Shown piece by piece: positions 23,362 to 34,970 of a DNA stretch of 64,000 nt. The position numbers and the translations under genes are program-made. Below the pieces are notes generated by a model. It did not search any database and was not told where the DNA came from. It was given only the letters and a program-made list of their open reading frames with translations. How positions within the stretch are numbered: position 1 is the stretch's first letter; each line of letters opens with the position of its first letter. The DNA lies in NCBI GenBank assembly GCA_025201375.1, contig JAIWZP010000066.1, positions 62,001 through 126,000 of the forward strand, written 5' to 3'. The DNA comes from Gongronella butleri. Taxonomy: Eukaryota > Mucoromycota > Mucoromycetes > Mucorales > Cunninghamellaceae.

Positions 23362-23746
23362 GCATGGCATTGCGCGTCCTTTTTTTTTTTTTATTTTGTT
23401 GCTTTCACCCGGCCGTATCAGAATTTCATTTCTTTGACGCCACCCTGCACTCTTGTTTTTGTAATTAGACACGTTTTTTTCACACCTTCCATTCCTTTTT
23501 TTTATTTTATTTTTCATTTTGTACATTATGCATCCAAGTAAAACCATAAAAAAAAAAAGAAACATTGAGGCAGTCGGCAAACTTTTTTTGCCCACATTCT
23601 TTACCTAATCTGTCTGAGAAAGCAAAACAATCGTGGCATTGGGGTGCGACGTTGCACAAAAAGCAGTTGTCGGCTTCGGAGACCTATTTTTAATTTCTCT
23701 CTCCCCCTTTTTTCCTTGCTCTTTTTTTTTCCCAAGAAAACAAACC
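23362..23746. other. Intergenic region, tandem genes
   Basis: 385 bp between the glycosyltransferase stop and the alpha-galactosidase start, both on the plus strand. T-rich near both ends, with a pyrimidine tract just before the start at 23747. No feature was recognised. Confidence 0.4.
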
Positions 23747-26185
23747 ATGGACGTCCCGGTTGGCATCACCGTCCACCCATTGGGAAATCGATTTTATCTG
23801 GTCACCGAAAATAGCACTTATATCATTGGTGTTTCCGATTTGGTGCTCAATTTGTACTGGGGACCGCGTCTGCCTTTGGATAGAGTGCTCAATGGCAATG
23901 GCGACGATGGCATTGCGTGGCCAGATATGCATGGACGCTCGTCGCAAGATCCTTGGTTGACGAGCGCGCCGGAGGAGTATCCGGTATTTGGTGGTTTGCG
24001 CTATGGCGACGCGTGTCTTAAAATGATTTTACCCTCCGGTACACGTGAATTGGATTTGCAATACAAAAGCTATTCGGTGAAAAAAAAGGCAAACAACTTG
24101 ACATTGACGCTTGTCGACCGCACATACCCTTCCATTGAGGTGCATCTCGTTTATTCGGTGGACGTCGTCAATGACATCATTGCGCGCAACATGCATGTCT
24201 TCAATGGCACCGCCAGCGCCGTCCAAATCGAGCTTGGCATGTCCGCGGCGTGGCACCTGCCAATGGTGCTTGGCAAACGCCGCCTGATCAGATTGGCAGG
24301 CGCCTGGGGCGCGGAATCCCAAATACAGACCGACGCGCTCCAGCCCGGTACACATCTCGTCTTATCGTCCACACGTGGCATCCCTTCTGCCCAAACTTAT
24401 CCCTACATGGCCATTGTCGACGACGAAAATGGACACACGTATTTCGGCACCTTGAAATGGTCCGGCAATTGGTCCATGGCCATGGCCGTCGATATCCAGG
24501 GAAACACGCGCTGGACAGGCGGCATCTCGTCACACGATTTCATGGTCACCGTTGAACCCAATGCTGCATGGGCCACACCCAAGTTTTTGGCCGGTTTCAC
24601 AACAAAAGGCCTTTCTGGCGCGCGTCATCGGCTCCCAAATCACGTCCTGACGCATCAATTGGCTCTTCGCGCTTGCCGTCATGCCACTCGCCAAGCTCAG
24701 CTTTCTCAGCTGCACCGTGAAATGGCCGAAAGCGCGCCAAAACATCTTCCAGTGCTTTACAATTCATGGGAAGCCGCCGGATTCGACATCAATGTTGATC
24801 AACAGTTTGACCTAGCCACCAAGGCTCGTGCGCTTGGCGTCGAGCTCTTTGTCGTCGATGACGGCTGGTTCCGAGGGCGAAACAGCGACCGCGCCGGATT
24901 GGGTGATTGGTTCCATGATACAACCAAGTTCCCAGACGGACTCGCGCCACTCGCAAATTATGCGCGTTCCTTAGGCATGTGTTTTGGATTGTGGTTTGAG
25001 CCGGAAATGGTAGGCAATGCAAAAAAAAAAAGGACATGGCTTGACGTGAAATAACGCGCTTTTTGTTGTTTGCCAGGTCAACAAAGACTCTGATCTATAC
25101 CGTGCCCACCCCGATTGGGTCTACCATTACGATGACCGCAGGAGATCCGAGGCACGTCATCAGCTTGTGTTGAATTTGGTGAACAAAGATGTGAAAGACT
25201 ATCTTTTTGAGCGATTGACGGCCAACATTGCGAGTATCGGCATTGACTACATCAAATGGGACATGAATCGACCCATTTCAGAAGCTGGCGCTGGCCTGGC
25301 ACCCGAAAACGCGAAACAAGTGTGGGAGCTTCATGTGCAAGGCGTCTACGAGCTGATGGGACGTATCAAGGACGCGTTTCCGTCTCTTTCCATTGAATGC
25401 AAGTGCCATTGTACTGGTTTGTGTGGTTGATTGTTGCTTCTCACGCCCCGTTTTTCCGGCCCACGCAGCCTGTTCTAGTGGTGGTGGCCGGGCAGACGTG
25501 GGAATCCTTGATTTTGCAGATCAATGCTGGGTCAGCGACAATACGCGCCCTGATGCGCGCCTTGCCATTCAACATGGCATCTCTTTGGTCCTGCCACCGC
25601 GTGCCATGGTCTGTTGGTAAGGCGTTTTTTTTGGTTCACTTCGTGTTTCCTAAAATTCCTTCTTTTTTTTTATGGATCAGGGTGACTGACATGGGGCAAT
25701 CGGACAATCCTGTGCCATTAGCCTTCCGATGCCATGTGGCATTCATGGGGACCCTTGGTATAGGCTCAAATCTGAACGCGTACACAGCCGATCAAATGAA
25801 AGAACTGGCGGGATGGGTCAGACTGTACAAAAAGCTGCGTCCCGTGCTGCAACTGGGCTTCCTTGACTGGCTACACTACGACGACCGCGCCGGGCTCGCA
25901 TTCACCATGACCACCGACAAAAATGACCAACAGAACGGCAAAAAACACGCAATTGTCCTCGGTTTCCGGAGCAAAAATCCATTTTCGTTTGTTTTGCCCC
26001 GTCTCCGGCTCAAACAACTGGAAGAACAAGTTACGTACAATCTTGTCGCATGGACGACCTATCCGACCTCTCCAATTTCTCTCAATCCAGCTTCAGGCGC
26101 GGTCCTGATGCACTACGGTATTGACGCATCTCGATTTTTGCCATGCTCTTGGTCGAGTTTCGTGCTTTCCATCACAACAGCGTGA
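23747..26185 (+). CDS. Alpha-galactosidase, glycoside hydrolase family 36
   Basis: Exons 23747..25009, 25077..25398, 25469..25616 and 25681..26185 give 745 residues, the normal GH36 length. It hydrolyses terminal alpha-galactose, for example from raffinose-type sugars or galactomannan. Seen: N-terminal beta-sandwich region, VVDDGWF near 370, the nucleophile D483 in KWDMNRP, the CSSGGGRAD loop, and the acid/base D552 in VSDNTRPDAR. No signal peptide is seen, so an intracellular enzyme is likely. The second intron reads GAAT|GCAAGT...GCAG: using a GC donor joins IE to SCSSGGGR with no gap. A GT donor 18 bases on would insert six residues and is less likely. Confidence 0.92.
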
Positions 26186-26274
26186 AATTGTGCCTCGTTT
26201 ATTTTTGTCATTCACACCTGATTCTTGTTGCAGTGCCATACCTTGCTCATTTCGGCTCAATTTAATTAAAACAA

Positions 26275-26400
26275 AAAATCTCGATTTTCTCGATTTTCTC
26301 GATTTCATGTGCGTCACTCTTGATGAAACTTGTGTTGTTGGAAAGGGGTGCGCTAGTGCATCATTTTTCATCCGTTTAGCTATCCTGATAGACGGACATT
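26275..26400 (+). repeat. Short dispersed repeat, copy 1
   Basis: Shares CTCGATTTCA(T/C)GTGC, ATTGGAAAG/TTGGAAAGG, GCATC and CGT(T/C)TGTTTA(A/G)CTAT-type segments, in the same order, with 29152-29265. It lies just downstream of the GH36 gene. Confidence 0.5.
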
Positions 26401-26559
26401 GTTCAATGGTACAATGCAATTAAAAGTTTTAGGCTCGATTTGCTCGGCAACATGCAATAATACCGCAGCGACCGGCTATTGTAAGCGAAGAAACAATCAA
26501 TTCTTTGTCCAGTGAAACTACTTTACGCAACACTGTACGATCAAAACTCACCGAGAAAT

Positions 26560-27425
26560 GCAAATTTTTAGATTTAGACATTTTTCGTCATTTTCTCGAA
26601 AACAATGTGCATTGGAACCCCGAAACGCGTCTCAACGTGAAATGACATGCCAGCAAGTCCGACTGGAACTGATTTTTCAATCTGTCAAAAGGCATTGGGG
26701 CGCAGCTTGCACAGATCGAAAATTTGACCGTGAGGCGCCCTCAAATCGAAATCGAAAAAATGGGTCTCCAGAGTCTCGCCAAACTTGCACACATGAGGAA
26801 GCGCAAGGACAAACCACGAAAATGACAAAAAAAGAGTGGAGTCCAATTGTTCGTTGACGAGCAATTCGTGACTTTAGATTAAATTTCAACATTGAATTGC
26901 ACGGCAAGACGCGTTCATAGAACCACACTGACACATCCACTATCAAGAGAGATCCAAGCTGCATGTGTAATGAGAAACAGGCGCGTCTGGCTCGACGTTT
27001 GACGCGGTTTATCACGCGTCGAAAATTATTAATGGTTTTGAGACCGTGTCAAAAATGCCAAAAAATCACTTTTCTCAAAGATCATTAATATCCACATACG
27101 CAGCGAGCCATGCTCTTTCTGGTGGTGTAGGTTTCATCAGCATACAGGCATTTATCGTTGAAATGACCTTGATTCGAAAATAAAACGCAAAACGCATTTT
27201 TCGCCAAGACCAGTCAATGGATCCCTGGTTTTTATTGCATCTTTGTCAGTGAATGAGATGTGTTTACTATGTGGTTGAATGGCGTGGCGATCAGGCAACC
27301 TATATTTCATCGTTTTCAAATCCTCGACTGCACCCCTTGGAAAAATCATCATTTTCGAAAATCGACATTGGGAGCCATCTAGTGGTCTGAATGCTATAAG
27401 AGTTGACTCAATTGAACGAGAAAGC
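26560..27425 (+). repeat. Long dispersed repeat family, copy A
   Basis: Aligns by eye with 41060-41860 and 55060-55950 throughout: shared landmarks in order are AATTTCAAC, GACGCRTCCACTA-type, GAGAAACAGGCGCG, GACGC...TTTAT(C/G)RCGCGTCGA, ATGCCAAAA-ATCACTTTT, ACGCAGCGAGCCATG, CCAGTCAATGGA, CATGTGGTT, GGCGTGGCGAT and GCCATC(T/C)AGTGGTC. All three copies have the same orientation. There is no long open frame common to the copies and no clear terminal repeats. Confidence 0.75.
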
Positions 27426-28151
27426 TTGGATTCGTAGGTTTAATGTGTGTGTCAACTTGTATGCCATCATTTCGTTGAAAAATAAGCAAAAAAAATATGC
27501 TGAATTGCAATTTTCTATTTCTTTTTAATGCTCATGATCAGATTTCTTCCTGTCCCCCTTGGTATGATAGCGCTCCGCAAGGCCAATTTGTACGCACCTC
27601 GAATCCACGTTGCGTGTAAATAATTTGCGCCTTGAGCGATAAAAATCCTAGCAAATGTGGTCAATTTGACTATTGCCACGTTCTTACCGTGTCGTGCGTC
27701 ATGTCATTTGCCTCACAATCCTTCAAGTGTACGCCCTGAATTAAATGTAGGTTGTTGCAAGGCAACTTGGGACACAGTGGGACCAAATCTGATGAATCAT
27801 GTCAAAAACAGAACCAAAACAGAGTGTCCTGTGGCAAAGACGCTCATTTCTTGCTGCACACCGGCCACGCAGTGCCAGATAAGTGCCATTTTCATGCATC
27901 ATCTTATTTTTAGGTGGGATGTTTCACAAAAATTTGCAGAGAAATGTGGGTGCTCGCGAATTGTCGTCGATCATAAAAAAAAAGGAGGGGGGTCGTGCTT
28001 CTGGCCACGGTCAGCAGTGCACATTGGAGTGATTTGATCTTTTGGCATTTTCTTTCTTGTTTCAAATGGAACTTTTGGACATTTTTCTTTCCCATTTTTT
28101 TCGTTTTTTTCTCTTTTCTTTGTTCTCATCGCCTGCCGCGCGTTCTTTCTC

Positions 28152-29048
28152 ATGGAGTTGCGTGACAAGTATCCTCTGACTCTCTGGCGCAATACTTCGC
28201 GCGAAATGGTGCGAACGTTTACCGTGGACCCGTATGTCATCGACCTCGAGTTAATCAAGAGCATTTTGTCGGCGTGCCCAACCATCTCGGAGCACCGCAT
28301 CATTGCACACGACGCCCAACCGGCAGATGTTGGATATCATATTAGCCGGGTCATGGACATGGCGTTGTTTTCCTCAAATCAGCAGATCAAGCGCCTCGCC
28401 CTCGTTGGCAACTATGACGGTGCCATTGTGAGTGTGGATGTCGCAAGCAGCACCCCACAGCTCGCCGGCATTTGGCCCATGCTTCGTAGCGAACCGATCG
28501 ACGCAGATCCCTTTATTCATTTTGCGAACAATGCTGCCGGAATTGACCTTAGCACTCCCAACATCGAGATTAGAAACACTGCGGGCAACTCACATCTGGT
28601 CGACGACGAGTTCTTTGCCATTGGCTGCCCATTTTACGCGCACCCCATGCCATTCGTGGAAAGTGTCTCCATTCGCATGCTTTGGACAATGCCAGACATT
28701 TGAGCCTATTTGCATCCATTGATGGAGAACGTGTCCTTCATGTTTCCGGGCACACGCATGATTTCCTTTCTTCTCAATTATGACCATGATGATGATGATG
28801 ATCACTTTTTTGTCTCAATGGGCCAGCAAGAGGCGCAAGTCGCGCCATTCGATCGTCTTCCGGTGCTGGAGCGCATTCGGATCAAGCACCCAGCTGTGGA
28901 TGACATCCGCCACGGCCTGGAAAGTTGCAACATCATTGGCACCAATGCCATGCGCCGAAAACAACAAGTGGCCGTCACTGTATATGAGCCAACCGAGACC
29001 GAGGGCCCTTGGTTCATTTGCATAAATAAACGAGGGAGTGGGCAGTGA
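28152..29048 (+). pseudogene. LRR/F-box-like gene interrupted by one in-frame TGA
   Basis: From ATG 28152 the frame runs 183 codons to TGA at 28701-28703 and then continues in the same frame without any further stop to 29048, giving 299 codons in all. Both halves look like one protein: the first ends WTMPDI, and the second has regularly spaced hydrophobic segments (LPVLERIRIKHP, ISFLLNY) of the kind found in fungal F-box/leucine-rich proteins. No intron signals flank the stop. Explanations are a recent nonsense mutation, stop-codon readthrough, a sequencing error, or a short functional protein with a remnant behind it. A shorter protein from ATG 28710 or 28722 is also possible. Confidence 0.6.
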
Positions 29049-29417
29049 GGGCAACTTGCACCCTTGGAGCACATTATTTTGCTTTTTAAATTCTTGAATT
29101 GGACAAAAATTTCGTGACAAACGGCCAAAATAAAATAAAAACGCATTTTTACGCGATTCTCTCGATTTCACGTGCATCGCTCTCTGGTATAGCTTGATCC
29201 ATTGGAAAGAGACGCGATCGGGCATCGTTTCTCGTCTGTTTAACTATATCGTTCGACAGGCTTTGGAGGCGGGCAGAATAAAATCAAGGATTTATGCCGA
29301 ATTGAATTCATTGCAATACGAAAACCAGAGGAAAGCAAAAACAAAAAGATCTGCTGGAATTGAAATTGAATTCATGCGGGGCTCTTTTCCATTGTTTGAC
29401 GCTTGTTGATCTTGTCC
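29049..29417. other. Intergenic region with short repeat copy 2
   Basis: 369 bp between the LRR-like gene and the LYR gene, containing the second copy of the short repeat seen at 26275-26400. Nothing else was recognised. Confidence 0.5.
29152..29265 (+). repeat. Short dispersed repeat, copy 2
   Basis: Partner of 26275-26400: CTCTCGATTTCACGTGC, ATTGGAAAGAGACGCG, GCATCGTTT and CGTCTGTTTAACTAT match in order and orientation at moderate identity. Confidence 0.5.
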
Positions 29418-30786
29418 ATGTTCAAGCCAAGCGCAGAACACTCGTTTTATGTGCGAGCTCTTTATAAACGTGTGCTTTCCGAGACGTTGTCCTTTTTTGA
29501 CGACCGAGCAAGGTGCGTGTGCTGTGGGGAAAAACGGTGGATCTAGCGTTTTGACCTTTTTTTCTTTTGATGGCCATAGAACATTCATGGTGAATCGCGC
29601 GCGGCGACTGTTCCGTGAGTACAAAACTTGCCAGGACGAGCAGCGGATAAGGAACAAGCTCCTAGAGACGCGAAAGGTATCAAAATCGGTTTTGGGATTG
29701 ATGTGGAGTGTTAAATGAGGGTGTGTCCCCCCTTTTTCTTTTCTTTTTTTTTTTTCCTTTGTTTGCTTTTTTTGCTTTTTTTGCTTTGTTGCTTGCATAG
29801 CGACTGCACCGCGTGGAACGCGCCAATCAGATGCATGGCAAGAGTGTTGTCAAGTTGCTAGAAGCCGCATATGGGCGCACGGGCAAAGTCAAGCATCGTC
29901 TTTTATATGTATGTCCATCCAAATTTTCAAAAACGACATGCGACGCGATAGGTTGACGCGTCTTTTTTTTATTTTTACCGTGTAGCCATACTTGCACGAT
30001 CATATCCCGCCTGATTTGCCGCGTCCACAGCCATTTGTACCGCATGTGCCTCACACAGCGCCGCCCATGGAGCTTTGTGAGCCATTGAAGGCGCTGGTCC
30101 GCCAGGATCTTGGCAAAGCATTGACGCCTAAGCTGCCTGAGCCATCGTTCAAGCCTTTGCACCCCGGCCGCAAGGCCAATTTGCTCTGGCAATGGCGCTC
30201 CATGTTGATTACGCGTCTGTCGCCGCCTTTACCCATGGAAATTGTCACTGAGCTAGAGGGAAAAGCCGGCGCGCCAAAGACACACCCATTGGCCGCGTCA
30301 CAAATGCAGCAGCCATTGCGTGGTGGACCGCATTGGATGGATCTGTACGATCGATTTGCCGATGATCCAGATTTGTGTCATTTGTGCCCCAATGCCACGC
30401 TTTTGCCTCGTAAAACCACGCCTGTTCGTCGTCAGCCCATGCCCAGCTCACCCTTTAGCAAGCCAAGAGACACCTTTGACGCATCGACGCTCCTCGCCGA
30501 GCTCCAAGAGCGAGATCCCACATTGGATTTACCTGATGCGCTTGTGGACAATGACAAGGCATCATGGACGCCGCGACGCGTCCGTCGCTTTTACCGCCGC
30601 TTGCTGGTGGAGATACCCCTCGTGTCGCCCCTGCCATCCGCGCACACGCTGTACGACAAGAGCATCGCGTACAAGGTGTATAAATCTACCTGGATGGCAA
30701 ATTCACCCACCACAACACCATTAGACCCACGTCAATTGCCGCCTGATTACGACCAGAACCCCAATAAAATCACAAAGACGCGTTAA
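29418..30786 (+). CDS. LYR-motif (Complex1_LYR / Cup1-like) protein
   Basis: Exons 29418..29512, 29580..29676, 29801..29908 and 29986..30786 give 366 residues. The N-terminal ~90 residues form the three-helix LYR fold: L15-Y16-K17-R18 in RALYKRVLSE (LYK in place of LYR), then FFDDRAR, MVNRARRLFREYK and RLHRVERANQMHGKSVVKLL. LYR proteins generally act in mitochondrial Fe-S cluster transfer and respiratory-complex or mitoribosome assembly by pairing with acyl carrier protein. The long proline-rich C-terminal part is typical of the fungal Cup1-like branch and has no recognised domain. The start is the first ATG in frame upstream of the LYR helix. It is convergent with the cysteine synthase, with stop codons about 130 bp apart. 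Confidence 0.75.
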
Positions 30787-30915
30787 AAACGCGTGAGTGT
30801 TGCCATTGACTTGGAAATCTCGCGTTTTTTTTTTCTCCATTTTTTGTATTTTTTGTATTTTTTTTCTTTTTTTATTGTCTATTAGGCGATCAGAGTGATG
30901 GGCGAAAACGCTGAT

Positions 30916-32420
30916 TCACCTCACAATGTCATCCAGAGTCTCTTCAGGCGCTAGGTCGTGGCGGATGCCGTGCTCTTCCAGGTAGTCGTCGCTCCAAAAC
31001 TTGGTGAGATGGCGCTGGCCCGAATCATTCAACAGTGTGACAATAACATGTCCTGGACCCAATTGCTTTGCGACGCGCACAGCCGCCACGCAATTGACCG
31101 CCGAGCTGCTGCCCAAAAACAAGCCTATGACGAGAAAAAAAAATCGTCAGATGGATGGCGTCCTTCCATCCCTCCCAAACTTACCATCTTCGCGCACAAG
31201 GAAGCGTGACATGCGCACGGCCTCGTCATCCGTCACACGATAGGCATCGTCGACGTGTTCTCGCCCAAGATCAAAATTGCGCGTGAGACGATTGATACCA
31301 ATGCCTTCGACGACGGTGTCGACCTGGTGGCGTTTACGCGTGCCTTCCTTTTCGGTGGGCGAGTACATGGTGTTGTATTTGACCTTGTTGTACAGGCCCG
31401 AGCCCAGAGGGTCGGCCAAAAAGAGGCGCATCTGGGGAATAAGCGGCTTGAGGTAGCAGGCAAGCCCCGAAAGCGTGCCGCCCGTGCCGGCGCCAAGCAC
31501 CAACGCGTCAATCTTGCCTTGCGTCTGTTCGTACAGCTCGGGCGCTGTCGTCGTGTAATGCGCGTCGAAATTTGCCTCGTTTTCAAACTGATCGGCAAAA
31601 TAGCCAGCCTTGTTTGGTGACGACCCATTCGATTCCTTGCTGGTGGCGGCATTCATCTCTTGCGCGCGTCGCTTGGCAAGGTTCACGAATTGATTCTTGT
31701 CGATAATGCTGACCGGGCGCACTTTTTCAACATGCGCGCCAAGTTTTTCGAGAAGTTGGTATTTTTCCTTGGCTTGGTCGTCCGGCATCACAATCCACGC
31801 CTCGTACCCGCGCGCACGCGCAATTGTCGCAATCGAGATCCCCGTCGACCCGACCGTGCCCTCAAAAATCGTGCTTCCCGTGTGTGCTTGCAATCGCCCA
31901 GAAGCCTCGGCAGAACGCACCATGTTTAGCGCGACTCGGTCTTTGGCACTGCCACCAGGATTGAGAAACTAATCACGGCATTGAAAAAAAAAATGAGAAA
32001 AAAAATTGAAAATGAAAATGAAAAAACGAAAAAAACGCGCAATTGAAACGCCACTTTGGCCAACCGCGACAACAAAGGCGTCGACATTTGATTATTTTTA
32101 CCTCGGCTTTGCCCTACAAAAGGAGAATATGGGGTGAGAAACAAGTTGAACGAGTGCTCAAAGTGGAAAAAAGAGCGAATTACCAAGATAGTACAGCCTG
32201 TTGCCTCGGACAGACTCTTGATCTTCATAAGAGGGGTATTGCCGATCAGGCCGTCCACACCTTCGACGATACACTGGCCACGGCCGGCGCGTGACGACGG
32301 CGACAAGGGTGCTGGTGGTGCAGACCGCTGGCGTGTCAAGTAAAAATATAAAATGCTCGTGGAAATAAGCGACAAGACCGTGCCAGAAGCAAGGGCAACC
32401 GTGATATCTCGTCGATCCAT
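30916..32420 (-). CDS. Membrane-anchored cysteine synthase (Mcy1-like)
   Basis: Exons 32420..32184, 32113..32102, 31968..31185 and 31124..30916 give 413 residues. This is a fold-type II PLP enzyme of the O-acetylserine sulfhydrylase / cystathionine beta-synthase group. Seen: an N-terminal hydrophobic helix (about 8-27), IGNTPL, the PLP lysine K92 in PGGSAKDR, a GSTGIS substrate loop, GAGTGGT phosphate loop, and GLFLGSSSAVN near the end. The yeast protein Mcy1 (YGR012W) has the same anchored layout at the mitochondrial outer membrane, which is the likely location here. Exon 2 is only 12 nt and encodes GKAE, exactly the residues that precede FLNPGGS in the family; skipping it stays in frame but would damage the active site region. 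Confidence 0.9.
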
Positions 32421-33599
32421 CGTGAAATAAGAGAGAAACACACTTTTGGCCTGTTCAAGGGCGTCGCTTTTCTTAAAATCAAGATTTGAAGCCCGACTCT
32501 CGCCCCATTTTTGCACACAATGGCCCTCAATTGTACCTGTTGCACACGATCAGAATATGTTCCAGTCTGCCAAAGGAGCATTTGACGCGGGCTCGCCGTG
32601 TTCGTATCTCAATCAACGACTAAATACTTGTTTTGGTCGAGATATAGTCTATTTTTTCATTCTAATGGCACCCGGTGCCTGCCCAAACTTGTTAAATCAC
32701 GCCATTCCGATCAGCAAGCAATAAATCAAAGCTCAGGTATTTCAATGGGGGCATTTGACGCATGCTTGCCGTATTGGCATCTCAATCAACGACTATATCC
32801 TCATTTTGGCCGAGATCAAGACAGTCCTTTTCATTTTAATGGCATTGGGTGCCCTGCCCAAATTTGCTAATTCATGTTACTCCGATCAGCAAGCTAAAAA
32901 GCACAAAACGTGTGCCATTCAAAAAGGTAAAAACAAAAAAAAATATCAAAAAAAGAGGCACAAACGACCCTCATGCATTAAAAAAGCGCGTCTGACCATG
33001 CTCTTCCTGCCGCGGCCTCTTGCTGTTCGTGACGCGCTCGTGTTTGCACAGCACCGTGGGGGGGGGTGGGGCGGTGCGTTGCTGGAGCCATCGATTTTTC
33101 TGCCATTTTTTCATGATATTCATGTTTTCGCATGATTTCATGCCACGTTGCTTATCGACGGCCGCCATCGCGGGCCTTGATGGACGTTAGGCTGGCCATT
33201 CCCCGCGGAGGTGCTTATTTTTACCCGGGAAATGGCAAGCAAAGGGGCAATTATTCAGCAAGGTCCTAGCAAACGAATCCGTCCCATTGGCTGTCCGCAA
33301 CTTTGGACGGATTGTCGATCTCCTTTGACGCCAACTGCGGCGGCTTTGTCATCAGGGCCCGCTCGTGCAGACTTTCAATGCACATCGTGCTTGTTGGTGA
33401 TTTGAGCGGGCACGCAAACGAGTAGATGGGAGAAAGACCGTCCACAAATGGGGATTGGGCGGGAAATGGCGGGGTGCCGGGAAAAAAATTAGTGTCGGAC
33501 ATCAAACCAAGTTATAAAACTACGCACGCGCGAGGCTCTAATGCGTTTTATTTTCTTTTGCTTCCTTCATTTCTTCTCATTTTCACATCACATCACATC
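32421..33599. other. Divergent intergenic region, cysteine synthase / oxidoreductase
   Basis: About 1.2 kb upstream of both genes. It holds a ~170-bp tandem duplication at 32578-32905 and no convincing frame. A CATCACATCA run precedes the oxidoreductase ATG. Confidence 0.5.
32578..32905 (+). repeat. Tandem duplication, period 173 bp
   Basis: Unit 1 begins GCATTTGACGC at 32578 and unit 2 at 32751. Both carry GTATCTCAATCAACGACTA or GCATCTCAATCAACGACTA, TTTTGG(T/C)CGAGAT, TCATTTTAATGGCA-type, GGTGCC(T/C)GCCCAAA and CCGATCAGCAAGC in the same order. Divergence is perhaps 15-20 percent by eye. Confidence 0.75.
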
Positions 33600-34970
33600 A
33601 TGTCTCAAAACAAGGTCAACGTTGGCGTCATCGGCTTTGGTAAGATTCACACAGAAGAGGGCAGAGCAAAAAAAAAAAAAAAGGAAATACGTTTGGCATG
33701 AGGATGAGTGGCAGGTGACAAGGGTTTTTGACTGATTTTTTTTTTCACTTTTTGTTTACTTTTTGCAGGTATGTCTGCTCAGACGTTCCATTGTCCCTTG
33801 ATTGTGTCGTCGCCCTACATGAACCTGACGGCCGTCGTTGAGCGCCGCAGCACCAAGAGCCAAAGCGTGTACCCGGGCATCACCACGGTCAAGAGCACCG
33901 ATGAGCTGTTTGCCATGCAAAATGTGGACCTTGTCGTGATCACGACGCCCAATGACTCGCACTTTGCGCTTGCCAAGGAGGCCATGGAAAGCGGAAAGAA
34001 TGGTAAGAAAAAAAAGGGAACGCGATCAATGCGACCAAGGGGCTCATTTTTTTTTGAATTTTATGAATAGTTGTCGTTGAAAAGCCATTCACGGTGACGT
34101 CTCAGGAGGCCGAGGCGTTGGTGCAGGTTGCCAAGGCTACGGGCAAGGTGTGCAGCGTGTATCAGAACCGCCGATGGGATGGTGACTTCCTCACGGTCAA
34201 GAAATTGATTGAGGAGGGTCATTTGGGCCGCCTTGTCGAGTTTGAATCGCACTTTGACCGCTTCCGCAACTTTTCCAAAAAGGGCTGGCGCGAGCAGGAG
34301 GGCCAGGCTGGCTCGGGCATGCTTTACGATCTGGGCGCGCATCTGATTGATCAAGGTACGTGCGAAAAAATAGAGGAAAACAGGGAAAAAAATCCCATGA
34401 TGTGAACTGGCTTTGAGTGTTGACCCCCTTTTTTTTTGCTTTTTTTTTTTTCTACAATTTGCAGCCATCACCTTGTTTGGTGTTCCCAAGAGTATTTATG
34501 CGACGATCAGCAACCAGCGGCAATTGGAGGGCAACAATGTGGATGACGATTTTACCATCATCTTGGGTTACAAGGAGGGACACAAGGCGGTGCTGCGCAG
34601 CAGCATGCTTGCGCGTCAGACGCCCGTGCTCCGATTCTCGCTGCGAGGCATGCAAGGCTCGTACGTCAAGCACCATTTGGACGTGCAAGAGGATCAACTC
34701 AAGGCGGGCGTGTTGCCTGGGCAAGCTGGGTACGGCATTGATCCGGCGTCGCACTGGGGCACGCTCAACACGGATCTGGCGGGCGGCGTGCACGTGGTCG
34801 GCCAGGTGGAGACCGTCCAGGGCGATTATCTTGCCTTTTACAATAATGTTGCGGAAGCCATCCTCCACGGCAAGCCGCTCGCCGTCCAGCCCGAGCAGGG
34901 TCTGCTGTGCATTCGCCTGATTGAGCTTGCGCAGCAGTCCAGCGACGAGCACCGCACCATCTTTTTCTAA
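33600..34970 (+). CDS. Gfo/Idh/MocA family NAD(P)-dependent oxidoreductase
   Basis: Exons 33600..33639, 33769..34002, 34071..34355 and 34465..34970 give 354 residues, the usual family length. Seen: N-terminal Rossmann dinucleotide motif VGVIGFGM, VVITTPNDSHF, the catalytic-region lysine K96 in VVEKPF, QNRRWDGDF, and GAHLIDQ, which supplies a substrate-contacting histidine. Members oxidise or reduce sugars, inositols and related polyols, or dihydrodiols; fungal homologues of this group are poorly defined and the substrate cannot be named. No targeting signal is seen. AATAAA at 34997 follows the stop. Confidence 0.9.

Larger units (their letters stand above)
26186..28151. other. Repeat-bearing intergenic region
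   Basis: About 2 kb holding a short repeat shared with 29.15 kb and the first long copy of the dispersed repeat family. The open frames inside it do not persist in the other copies. The last 100 bases before the next gene are T-rich. Confidence 0.6.
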
